Source: Tetraselmis striata (taxonomy: Eukaryota; Chlorophyta; Chlorodendrophyceae; Chlorodendrales; Chlorodendraceae). From it: a stretch of DNA of 64,000 nt. A program made the translations under genes and the position numbers. The notes under the pieces were generated by a model. It searched no databases, had not been told where the DNA came from, and saw only the letters and a list, made by a program, of their open reading frames with translations. Position 1 is the stretch's first letter, and every line of letters starts with the position of its first letter. This document shows, in pieces, positions 21,800 through 34,500 of this stretch. The stretch spans positions 124,001 to 188,000 of the forward strand of contig VCJN01002650.1 in assembly GCA_006384855.1 (NCBI GenBank). Reading direction: 5' to 3'.

Positions 21800-22550
21800 C
21801 TGGCATATGTGGTAGTTGGGTGAATACTATTTCGGTCCAAGGCCAGTACTAAACGAACAACCCTTAATTGCGTCCTTGTTGCGCGCCCCGCCGCCCGTGC
21901 TTCTTTTCGTCGTCCCGCCAGCAACGCACCTTACCGCGCGCAACTGCTGATGCTGAGACCGCAATCACGTCACGATTCCGCCCACACTCGACTACTGCCA
22001 TCACTGCCTTGGCACAGTCCGGAGCACCCCCGGCTCATACCAGCCCGCCTCACGTGTCACCAGCTTGCACTCCATCCTGCACGCTACCGGCCTTGCAGTC
22101 TTTCAGGGAGTCGTTCGAGACGGGCTCGAGACAGGCCGGCACTCAGGGGTACGTACGAATAGGGCGCCGCCGGCACCGACAGGCTGCACCCCCGAACCCC
22201 CGCACCTCTTGCTGCCGCAAGTTGCGAACAGTGCACGCTAGGTTGCTGTTAACCCCATCATCCCGCAATTCCACCCCGAGCACAAGTTGCTTGTGCCTGT
22301 CGCCGCGGGGGGAAGCAGCTTGCCGGCTCCTGGTTGACCAGGGGGCTGGTCCCTTCACTCATCTGCTAGCCTCCTTAGCCAGCCAGCCAGCCAGTCAACC
22401 CGGGCGCGGTGGACTTCCTGATGGCCCTCGGCTTTGGGATGCTGGCCTAAGATCGCTTTACGCTCTTGGCGGCAGGGGGGAAGGGGGGCGGGGGGTCAAT
22501 GCGCCGCGCTGACATCCAGGGAACCTTGTGCGTGGCCATCAGCAGGCGCG
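21800..22550. other. Upstream region of TASH3
   Basis: The GC-rich stretch is open in one frame on the plus strand (21868-22512) without a recognisable product. It most likely contains the TASH3 promoter and 5' UTR. Confidence 0.35.
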
Positions 22551-25198
22551 ATGGCAGAGCAGGGGTTGCGGTCCCCGGAGCGGAGCCGCCCTAAGGCGGC
22601 CTCCCCTGGACCGCCCTCCGCTGCTATGCCGACACTCAACAAGTATGCGCGGTCGCGGGTGCCCAAAGGAGAGGTACATTGGTCTTCTAGAAGCGCTGGT
22701 TGTTGCAGTCCTCCTTCTCCCCCCCCAACCCCCTCTGCATGCCTCGCCCACTGAATGACCCCTCTCCCTGCCTACCCCCTGCCCGCCTCCGCCATGTTTG
22801 GCCGCCTGGGCGTCTGGCGATATGCAGTCTGCGAACTATTTGGAGCTCCTGAAGGCACTGCGTGAGTGGCCAATTTCTGCCTGTCTTCTTGCGCCACACA
22901 TGTGTGGGGTACACGTATGGAGCATGATGGAGCCTGGTGCCATCTGCTCTACTTGTCTGTGAGCTATGCATAGTATTGCAAGCGAGTGCGAAGTCCCCAA
23001 ACACGCGTCCCGGGGCAGTAGATACAAGGCAATTGGAGCACGGCGGGGAGAAGGGCAGAAAAGCAGCAGGCAAGACAGGCCGGAGAGCGCCAGCTGGTGC
23101 GGCCAGAACCTGACCAGCGATGCGCCTTGCATGTGCAGAGGATGCGGCTAAGCAGGGCGGCTCCGCCTGCAAGTCGGCGCTACCCAAGGTGCTGCCGGGG
23201 CTGTGCAAGTTCAGCGAGCTGCCCCCCGCGGCGGTGCCCATCCTGGTTGCCGTGACGCGGCTGCCGGACAAGAAGGACGAGGCGCTGCGCAAGCTGCAGC
23301 GCGTGGCGTTCTACTTGCTGCAGGTTGCCTTTGGTCTGGGCGCCGCTGGCACACCGCAGCCCTACTCCGCACAGACAGGTGCACCCCCACGGAATCCCCC
23401 CACCCGCCACCACTTCTGCAACCACCTGCGCCCTCTCATTCTTCGTGCGGACCCGCTTTGCTCCGTCCTCAGCAGCAAGCTTGACCGCCCACCCGCCTAA
23501 TCCAGGCGAGGCCGGCCACAGCAGCTTGCCGCTGGCGCTGGCGGCCCCATCTGGCAGGACGCCGCCACGCCTGCGGCTAGCAACCATGCACGGCAGCGGC
23601 TGGCGCTGCGGCTGCTGGCTGCCCGGGCGCGTGCGTCGGTGGCAGAGGACGTCCCCCCTGCCGGTACGTGGCTGCCAGGGAATGCTTCGCATGGGTCCGA
23701 CTGCAGCATCGCATTGGAATGGTATACTGGTAGTCGATGTGCCGGGTATCATGACAGCAGCAGTTGGCCAGTGGTTTGAGCAAATTTGAGCATCACCGGA
23801 CGGAGGGCGAGGGTGAAGGCACTGAAGCGGCAAGTGCGAGCGGGCAGTATGGCAGGTGGAAGCGTGGCGGAGGACTTCCACCCCCCCCCCCCCCCCCCCC
23901 CCCCCAACCCGCCCGCCTCACCTTCTTGCCCACGCGCTCACAGGCGAGGAGAGCGCCATAGCAGAGATGACGCGGATCCTGCACCAGGTCTTTGCTGGCC
24001 TGGCCGGTGCGCAAGGCGGCAAGAAGCCCGCTGGCACCAGCCGAAGCGGCCTGTTTGGGGGTAGGCTCGCACCCACTCTGCGCAGCCCCATATGGAAGAG
24101 CCAGTGCTAGGGCGAGGGAGGAGGGGGGAGGGGATGGGGGGGGGACAGTCTTGACAGGGGTTCACTGGCTCTCCTTAAGATCAGCCTGCTTAAGCTTGTG
24201 CTGTGGCTGGCTTCAGTTAAAGTAGCAACTCATTGCAGGCTACAGTAAGAGCGCAGAGTCTATACTGTTACCGCGCTTTGGGTTCGCTATGCATTATTGG
24301 TTGACCCCTTTGGAAGAAGGAAGAACTATGATTTCTATAAATCTATCAGAATGCACCACAAAAAAAACATGGGAAAATGGAATATCCGAGTCGACGACGG
24401 GAAACGTTTCATAATTCTTGAGACTCTCGAACCAAATGAAACTCCATGGGTATGCGGTCTTGAGTTCGTTCTGCAATTCAGAAGTGAAGCTCGGGCTGGA
24501 CCTTTGTTCGCGCATGCCATCGGTGTGTTCACGTGGCCTGCTGGTGGTTGCCTGTGGCAGGAGGGTCGAAGGAAAGCACCTCGCCCGCGGCCCAGACCAC
24601 CGCGAGCCTGGCTGGAGGTCATGCCGCCACGATGCGCAGCGCGCTGGCGGCGGTGCGCGTGGGTGCGGCACAGTTCCCGGCCACCCTTGCGGGGCTGTGC
24701 CCCTCCGGCTTCGACGGCCTGGTCAGCAGCGACCCCGTGGGGGTGCGCCACGCGCTGGCGCTTGCGGCGGTGGGGGCGGCCGCCAACCCAGTGGAGGCAG
24801 TGGAGCGCGTGGGGCCGCTGCTGCAGGTGGCCAGCATCCTCTCCCCTTCTTGGCCGGATTCGCCCATTTGCCCCCACGCAGCCAGGTGCTGCCCAGTGAC
24901 ATTTGGCTCAGGCCCTGCGTGGCCCCATTTGCCATGATGTGTAGGAGACGCTGGACCGCTTTGGCAGCAATGGCACGCTGTTTATGCCGGCGAGCATCCA
25001 GCAAACCAAGTCGCCCCGCCGGAGCAGCAAAGCCGCGGCGGCCGTGCTGACGCTGGACGATCCGTACGCGCGGCTGTACCTCGCCCGGCTGGCTGCTGCG
25101 GTGGTGCACTCCGACCACTTCTCCACAGCCCCCTCCCGCCTGCGGGTGAGACCCCCCTCCCCTGCCATCCTTCCTCTGTCTCCCATCCTTTTCCTCAC

Positions 25199-25248
<50 letters not shown>

Positions 25249-28200
25249 CCCCCCTCCCTCCCTCTCTTTCATCCCCGCCCATTATCACCCCTCTCACATG
25301 GGCCGTGCCCAGAGCCTTTTCATTCTGAATCCGGTTGCCCACGCACCGACAAGAGCCCGTGATATATGTCTTCAACTAGGGTTGCATGCATGCTATAGCG
25401 GCATTTGCTGCAGTTTTTACATATATGTATGACCTCTGACAGGAAGCGTAGCTTCTTATTTACTACGAACTTATTAACCACGCCGGCACTCACATTTAGA
25501 ACAATGCAACGACATTGCCGCCGTCATGTTAATGCCCTGAAAGCACCATGAAAGCGCTCTATTTCTTTGTTTTACCGACAGCTGCTCCAGCACCCTGCGA
25601 TGCCGAATGGCGCACAGCTTTAGGAGATAAACAATGCCAGTAGCAATAACGCCGCCAATTGTGAACAGTCCATACACAGAAGTTGCTATGTGCGCCGGCT
25701 CATTTATTAAGAGTACTCGCGTTTCATTCCCAGAGCTGAACAGGCCGGCAAATTCTTCCTCACCCCGTGACAAGGATTTCGATATTGTTTCGTCCACATT
25801 GATTACCGGATAGCAGGGTGTGTCATTTCGTTTTGGTTGTTGCGAATGCGTTGGCGCCCTAATGCATTTAGTGCATGTGTTATGGAGTGCCACGCGACAT
25901 CCGGTATCTCAGCTGACAGAGCCTGCATGGGGCTGCGGCAGGCGGAGCCGTTTTGGCAGGCGCTGGTGCTGCTGGCCACGCGCGACCCCAGCGACCTGGT
26001 GGTGCTGGAGGCCATCCGCCAGCTGGCGGGTAGCGGCGCCCCCTCGGCGGCGCACCTCTCCGGCTCGGCCGCCCTCCACGACCCGACCGCGGGGGCGCGG
26101 CAGCCCACGCTGCGCAGCGCGAGCCCGGCGCGAGGCGCAGCCCGTGCGGCCTCTTTAGTTGCCCAGAGGAGCTCCGCCGGGGCGGAGGCGGCGGGCAAGG
26201 GGCTGCCTGCCTTCAGCCCAACAGCGCAGGCGATGCAGAGGTGTGTGGGAGGCGGACTTACCGTAACCGCGCTTCGAATTCGCTATACATTGTTGCTGTT
26301 TTTTACTTGCGCGTGAAGATTGAATAACGACATTTGGAAATGTATCAGCATGCACCACAAATACAGCATGGAATGATCCGCTTGATGATACCAAACAGTC
26401 CATTCTATCTTGGACCCGCGAGCCTGGTCACATGCCTAGTCCCGTTTGCCTCCCTCATCGGCCTTCCTGCCAGACGTGCCATGCCAGTCGGCCTGAGGAA
26501 CACTGCCGCGCTGCGCAGGGCGGCCCTGGCCGGACAAGCGCAGGCCCAGGAAGGGCGCTCCCTGGGCGCCCGCGCCTGGATGATGATCCTCAAGGAGACG
26601 CTGCGGCCCACGCTTCCCCCCGGCATTGCGTCGCCCAAGAAGGTGCGCCATGGGCCTTTGCCCGAGGCACGTGCGGGCCTTCATGGACGCCTGGTTCTTC
26701 ACGACGCTCAGCGCGGGAGCAGCAGCATCGCCGTATCGCATAGCCCTTTGAAGCTACACAGTTCCTTTGTGCCTGCGCTCTCCTCCCGGCCACAGAAGCT
26801 GGACATAAGCCACGCTAGGATATAGCACTGTATTCAAGCATATGCCCTCGGAGAGGGAAAGTGATAGCAAGCAGTTCTGATGAAAGTTATGTGATTGTGC
26901 GCGCGGGACCAGCCATACCTGTCCGCCTGAGCAAGGTGATGTGCTGCCGCACAGGCGGGGGGCTCTCCCACCACCGACCGCCCCGACAACAAGCCCAGCG
27001 AGACGCTCATCTCCTATGTGGTGGCCCGCCTGCGTGCGGGCCTCAAGAGCCGGCACCCGCCGCTCGTGTGCTCCGCAGCCAGGACAGCAGGTGGGGGCTG
27101 TTTCCTGTCGCACAGCTGATCCCCTTCCCCCTACTTGTTTCCGGCACTTCTTCGGAAGTGCACGTGTGGATCCTGCTGACGCGTACCACTTGTGTTTTCG
27201 GCGCAGCTGCGCTGTGCGAGGCCCGGGCGTTGGCGGTGGAGGTTCACGGCGCTGCCGCGCAGGGCGAGAGCTTTGTGGTGCGCCGCAGTTCGCCTGCAGC
27301 GTACTCAAGCTGTCGCTCTAGTGTGCACACATGTACTGACAAGGCAGCGTACTGGGCTTGGCCTACCGGGCGCAGGTGAAGGCAATGGACCTGCTCCTGA
27401 AGGACCTGCAGGCCGTGCTGGACGGCCGCGGCGACGCCTGCCAGCGCGCTGCCGCCATGATAGCCGTCGTGTGGATGCAGCTTGACGGCCGGCCGCAGCT
27501 TATGCCGCCCGCGGCGATGCACAGGCACTGCAGCAGCTGCGGCGGCCGTAGCCCGGGCAAACCATGGCCGCCAGCGCTTGTGCAGCGGCTGCTGCGCTGC
27601 CTGCTGTCACGGCTGCAGACGTCGCACGCGCTGGTGCGCCTGCCCCCCACCCTCCCCCCCCCCTTCTTCCTGCGTGACATTCTCAATGCGCCTCCCTCTG
27701 TCCCTGGCCCATCATTCTCCCTCCTGCTCTCACTACCTGACACAAGGAAGAGGAACGCAGTGTTTGTTATTGAGACTCTGGAACAGTTATCTATTGGATG
27801 TCTATTAAAACCCCCTAAAACAGCAAACAAACAGATGAACATATACCCAAAACATACATACACATATGTGTATCTACGTTATGTGTGCATGTTGCTGTTT
27901 GTTGTGTTCTAAGTCACAGGCATACCGTCATAAACAGTTACTTAAGCATACATCAACACCTGATTAGGTTCGGGGGTTGCAAAAACAAGATAGTGTCGTT
28001 TTACCATCAACTGGAGATTCCGTGCAACTGTCTGGCTTGGTGAATTCTGACATATTAATAGATATATATGGTTTCCCTCTTCCACAAGGGAGCAAAAAGC
28101 AGGTACGTGTAGCAGAGTGGTTGCGCTAGTATGATTGAAACATGACTGTGTTTTTGTGATTGCGAGCATTTTGTAAATGTTGAGTTGTAGCTAGTGTGTA

Positions 28201-31200
28201 ATCAACCTTAAAGGCGGTGCACTCAGCCGTCTTTATGTTGCGGCCGCCTCCTCAGGCGCCATGGGTGCTTCGCTGCACAGTGGCTGTGGCGGCAGCCGCG
28301 CCGTCGAGCACCGGGCCCGAGCAGTTGACGCTCGTGTGGGGATCTTCGCTGCAGTGCGGCCCCGCCGCCGCAAACGGCGCGCTGCACGCGGCCTTTGAGC
28401 TGCTGGAGGCCGCGCCGCCGCCGCTGGCTGCCACGGCTCCCGCGGAAGCGGCGGCGTGGGCTCGCCTGCAGCGTGTGGCCGCCTGGTGGCTGGGCGCCAA
28501 CGCCAACCTGGGCTCAGGCAAGCGCGCCGGTCACCCCTGGATCCCGCCCCACGCCACCTGCTCGCCACGCAGTGAATGTCGTCAAATGCCGCAACTGCAA
28601 AACGCAATTGTGCCTCCGCCCACCATTCCACTGACTCCGGCCTGATGTCGTATCCATCAACTTGAGCGGGCGGTGTGGTGGTTTGACAGACCCATCTCCT
28701 GAATTGTTAGTGAAAGCCAGTGATGTGTCTATTGACATCACAAGATGATAGATAGATTGACAATATATTAATATATCGATAGATGGACGCCAATGCACCT
28801 GTTTGTATAAGGACCCGAAATGTCAACCTGAAAGTGGGAGTCGTGTGCAATCTTACGAGTTTTTACCGCCATAGCTTCATCTCTAGTTTCACCTCTGGCA
28901 GGCGGGGTGTGTAGCTATCGCCGTAACTACGCTTTGGGTTTGCTATTATGTATCAAGTAACTTGACAGTTGAATAAGCGATGCGTTGATTTTTCAGAAAA
29001 TTTTAAAAGAACGGGTTCTATATCACTGGCCTACAGTTCCATGAATTTCATGGCCAGCGCTTTGAAGTACCAGCAGCGAGCGTTTGCATTGCCAGCGCTT
29101 TGAAGTACCAGAGTTTTTTTTTCCCATTACCAGCAGCGAGTAGCGAGTACCAGTACCAGCAGCGAGTAGCGAGTACCAGTACCAGCAGCGAGCGTTCGCA
29201 TTGCCAGCGCTTTGAAGTACCAGAGTTTTTTTTCCATTACCAGCAGCAAGTAGCGAGTACCAGAACTCATAGCCTCCCAACCGGGAGATCGTAATCGGAC
29301 GGCTGTATGTGTAATTAAGGACCGTGGGTGGGCGGGCAGGTGGGCGGGTGGGTGGATTATAGTACTTAGTAGTACATGCCAGCAGATAAGCGCTTTAGTC
29401 ATGCACCTATAGGCCCGATCCGCTGCACTATACGGGTACCCGTACGGCAATAAAGCTCACCGCCGAAAAATCGACGCTTCGCTGGATTACTGTTGACCCC
29501 CCCCCCCCCCCTCCCCCCTCCCCCCCCTCCCCCCCCCTCGGTGTGACGATGACAAAACCCTATTCACTGATCAGGGTGTCACAATATCTCATGCTTACAG
29601 CATGGGAATCCCGGCTTGATGATCCTTAGTAATGCACTACTTTGGGAACCCGCACGCCCCATTCAGTAATAGTACGGTTCTCGCGGGGTGTGAATGTCCA
29701 CGTCGGTCCTGTAGACAGGATTCTGAGCCACCTGTGAGTGTTCATGTTTAGACATCAGTGCCGCCGCTGACGCCCTCCGCGCTCCCTCTTCTCGGCGGCT
29801 TCTCCCCCAGGTGAGCTGGTCTGGGAGCGCAGGCCCAGCGCCCAGGCGCACGACGGCGAACCCGCGCTGGAGGTGCTGGCCGCCGCGGCGCAGCGCAGCC
29901 CCGCCATGGTGGCCGTCATCGGGCAGCTGCAGAAAGCTATGCTGACCGGCGCGTGGCAGGTGCGCAACCAAGAGGCTCCTGCGGCTCCCATACCGTATCC
30001 AAGCTCTGGGCTCGATATACAAACATCCTCGTCTTTATACCCCCATCCAAAGAATGAGGGAAAACCATGTTTATCTGGACCTGTCTATCAGAACACAGCA
30101 CAAACATGGCCCGGAGTCCCCAACACAATTGTGCAAAACCGTATATCATTTTCGCGACACGCAAAGCCAAGTGAAGCGGCCTCACGCGTGGTGTCCCCTC
30201 GTGGAGCGGCGCGGCTGACATGTGGGTGGTGTGCCTGGCTGCGCCTGTGAGCAGGTCCGCGTGGCTGCTGCGCAGGCTCTGGGCAAGGTGGCTATTCGAT
30301 CCGGGGAGCCCTTCCGGCTGCAGTGCTACAGCATCCTGCGGGTGGACCCCCTCCCTCCTCTTTCACCTCCTTCTCCCTGCCCTACCGTATTTAGCCATAC
30401 CTTAGGCCGTGTGCGGCAAGTGAGCGCCTTCACGCCATGTGGGGTGCCACGGGTTGGGTTGTGGGCCCGCGGCTGGGCATTGCTGTCTGCTGCGCCACGG
30501 GGCGACTGATGCTGAGTTGTACACCCGCCTGCAGGGCGCCACCGCGGCCGCGGACAGCGAGGACAGCGATCCCATGGGGCTCGCCTCCACTGTGATGCCC
30601 ATCCTGCGCATCCTGGACGCTTGCTACTCCTCCACCTGCGTCCTGCAGCAGTGCGCCCCACCCCTCCTTCCCCACCCCTCTGCCCCTTGCTCTCTCCTCC
30701 CTTGCGCAATGCAACCGCCTCCTTGGCACAATGGACGGGCTGCCTGACACGTGCCACTCTTCCCTGCTGACTGCAATCCGCCTGCAGGTGCATTGCGCAG
30801 TGGGGAACCGTGCCAGAGGAGTGGCCCGCCCGGCACTTGGCGTCCCTGCGGGCCCGCCACCGCCAGCTGCTCGCCGACATCTGCGCCAAGGTAGGCTCAA
30901 CCCTCTCTCCAACTAAATCGACCGCCCCCCCCCCCCCCCCCCCCCCCTTGTTGTGCGCAGCGTCCCTACCAGCCCGCCCAGTGGGGTTCCCGGCGCGAGC
31001 CGGGGACTATGGGAGGGAGCGTGAAGCAGAGACAGTGGTTGGCTGCAGAGAAGTGACTAGGCCCGCCTGGGCGCCGCACACATCTAAGCAGGCGTTGCGA
31101 TGCCTGGTCCGCGCGCGCTGTGCTGGGGCGGACCATCAGTGAGGATATGTGCTAAAGTACTGAGACATCCCACAGCTACATTGTACATATGCAGTAGTGT

Positions 31201-31514
31201 ACCAACACTGATGTCAACAGCTTCCCCCCCCAATACACACACACCTGTTTGCTGATGCCGCGATGATCGCTGTGTTGTCTCAGGCCAACTGAGCACACGC
31301 TTGCGAGGAACAATTTCTGATAATCATTTATGATTGCTCTACTGCTATAATACATCCGCGGGAGTTTCTTTTTTTAATGCTTCCTTTCGGCGCTCCAAAT
31401 TCAGTGCGGGTCAGTTCAACACTGCGAATAAGCACCTGTATTGCCTGTATATATATATATATATATATATGCCTGTATATATATATATATATTATATATA
31501 TATATATATTATAT

Positions 31515-31565
<51 letters not shown>

Positions 31566-34500
31566 ATACCAGAGGTCGAGTGAGAGACAAACGAAACTTT
31601 AGCGGAACTATGGGGAATTCTCTTATGGGTTGCAAACCAGCCAAAAGTGTGGGTTGTGATACTACGGGTTTCTGAGGGTGAGCTATCACCCGCACATGTT
31701 TCGTTTCTATTCACCAGATACTTCCGCACAAACAGTTCGAAGGATTGCGAGGCGAGGCTTGAATGGTTTTCTTGCACGTGCGCTAGTCTCCTAACTAAGG
31801 CACAGCCGATTTTACTTAGGGGTGGCCTTGTTTTCTTTATATTGTCCGCTTCACTGAGACATGTAGGTGATGTCTGAGCGCTGCGATGCCCCCTTCCATT
31901 GTGGGCGCAGGTGTGCTTTGTCCCCCCGGCGGAGTTCCTGCCACTGGGGGGCGCGTCCCGCCCGCTGGTGCGCCCCGCTGCTGGGGTGGATGGCGCTGAG
32001 GGGGGCTACGGCCAGGGAGCGGGCTCCGGCAGCGAGCTGGAGGGCCTCATGGGGGACACCAGCGCGCCGGGCAGCGTGCTGTCTGGCCTCGAGGTGAGCT
32101 GCCATGTGCGTGCACATTGGGGCGGGTCAAGATAGGACGGATCGATGCCTGTTGAGGCCCCTCCCCCGGGGAAGTCCCGTGTATTCATATTTTCTTTATA
32201 TTCAGAGGTATGTTTTCATGTCGGGTTTCCTTCCTTATTGATAATGATTGCTTGCTATGCAAATTTACGAAACAGCTTTCGTCGAACTTTTCGTTATGCC
32301 CATGTTGGTGTCCTGGTTATAAGATACAAGGTTATAACATAGATATGTTGAGGACATCCATCGCATGCACGAGATCTCGCGAAGCTGATGTCGGGATCAT
32401 TTGGCTCGACGCAGGGCTCTGGGCTCGAGGAGCTCCTGGACGAGTCGGCACCGTCTGGCACGGACGCCACACCCACAGCGGGTCGCGCCCGCAACAGCAG
32501 CGACGGCAGCAGCGTCGGTGCGGGGGGCAGCTCCCGCGGCGAGGAGTACCCGGCTGGCGGTGAGAGGGGTGACAGCGAGGCGACAGGCCGGGTGAGCTAC
32601 GTCACGATGGCGCATATCCCGTGCGAAGCGGGCGAGCTGGCGGTGGAGGAGGAGGAGGAGGTCTGGGCTCTGGGGCTCGAGAGCGGCGGGCGTCTGCGCG
32701 TGCGCAACGCGGCGGGCGAGGTGGGCCTGGTGCCGATGGACAAGGTGGAGGTGGAGGACGCGGGGTCACTGTTCGGCTCCGACGTCGAGTGCTCCGAGGG
32801 CGACTCGGACGACGAGATGATGCCCACTCTCTCTGCTGGCGTCAGCATCGCGGAGCTCCAAGCAAACGGTGCGCTCTCTGGACTCTTCTCTCTTTGGTCC
32901 TCCTTCGCCGTCCTCCTCTGCCGCGATAGCGTGAGGGGATCGATACGGGTGCCGACTTACTTACCGTATTAAAAACCCCTGATGAAAACCTGAGACTGGG
33001 CTTTCGCGTAAGCCATCATAACATGCGCTTTGTACCGTTTTTCTTTATTCTCTAATGTGTAGGGCAGTTCTTCTTTGTCGCCGTGTTCTTGTTTCCGCGC
33101 CCGCACGTAATAATTCTGTCTTATATTCGCTGAACTCTAATATCGCGTAATATCCCTGGGCTGTGCCCCTTCCCCGACGAACTCTCGTCGCTGGCGTCCG
33201 CGAGACTTCGTCAACTGATACCCCCCCCCCCCCCCCCCCCCCCCCCCCGCCTCCTCCCTTCCCTAGCGGCTGCGCTGCGGGAGTCTGGTGCCCTGCAGGC
33301 AAGCGATGAGCAAGGCGGGGAGGATGAACAGGAGGGTGAGGACCCAGAGCATCCCGGCGCTGCCGCTGCCGCCGCAACTGGCGTGCTGCTCGCTCGTCGA
33401 GCGGTCGGCGGCGGCCGAGACACGGACGTCGACGCCTTCGAGTTCGATAGTCCTTCGAGCCGCCGAATCGACGGGGTCGATGCGGGCGCCATGGGCGCAG
33501 CCGAGCTTCCGGCGATGGACTTGTTTGGCGGGGCCAACCGAGACGTAGCGGATGAGTCGACGCTGAGTAGCGACACAGGCGCCGCGGTGCCGCTGGTAGA
33601 CGGCGACAGCCTGGAGGAGACGGGCGACTTGTCCTTCAACGATCTGGTGCCGGAGCCGCAGGCCGCTGTAAGGGACGCCGACCAGCCGGAGCTCGCCGCT
33701 GAACAAGTTGTCGCTGAGCCACCTGCGAGCAAGGAGCTGGCGCCGGCGGCCGAAGAGAAACCGACCGGTGCCAACCTTATTGGCGCCCACGACCATGAGC
33801 CGTCTACTGCGGACACCGCGGCGGCAGCGGCGCATGACTCCACGGTAGATGATAGTGTCGCCTTTGATTCGGAGTCTTTCCCGGCAGCATCGAGTGCGCC
33901 TGAGGGCGCGGTTGTCTTGGACTCGGAGCCCTTCCCTGCTACCGCCTCGGCCGATAGTTTCGGAGTCTTCGACCCCGAGCCCGTCCCTGCCCCCCCCACA
34001 GCCGCCGCTTGGACAGCCTCCATGGATGGTTTCGGCGCCTTCGACGCGGAGCCGTTGCCTGATCCGGCTGCGCTCGCATCCGCAGCTGTGACCTCGTCAG
34101 AAGGCGCCGCTGGGGGTAGCGTGGATGCCGTCGACTCCGCGGAGCCCTTCCCAGCAGCTGCCGCATCCGCCGTCTCGGCCGATGGCTTCAGAGCTTTTAA
34201 CTCGGAGCCCTTCCCAGGATCCCCCGCAGCCGCCGCTTCGACCGTCTCCATGGATGGTTTCGGAGCCTTTGACTCGGAGCCCTTCCCCTCAGCATCAAGC
34301 GCTTCCGAGGGCGTTCGCGCCTTTGACTCTGAGCCCTTCTCGGAGTCTCCATCAGCCGCCGCAGAGGGCTTCGGCGCCTTCCGCTCGGAGCCCTTCCCCC
34401 CATTGGCAGCTAAACCAGCGCCAGCGGGATCGAAGGGCTTTGATGCCTTTGGCTCTGAGGAGCCCTTCCCGGCCGCAGCGGTCCCCACGGCCGCCGCAGT

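Noticed and set aside
23139..23500. TASH3 exon 3 reading on to 23500 without splicing
   Set aside because: The frame stops at 23498-23500 and the next homologous segment (NHARQRLALRLLAARARAS) is in another register after an acceptor at 23510.
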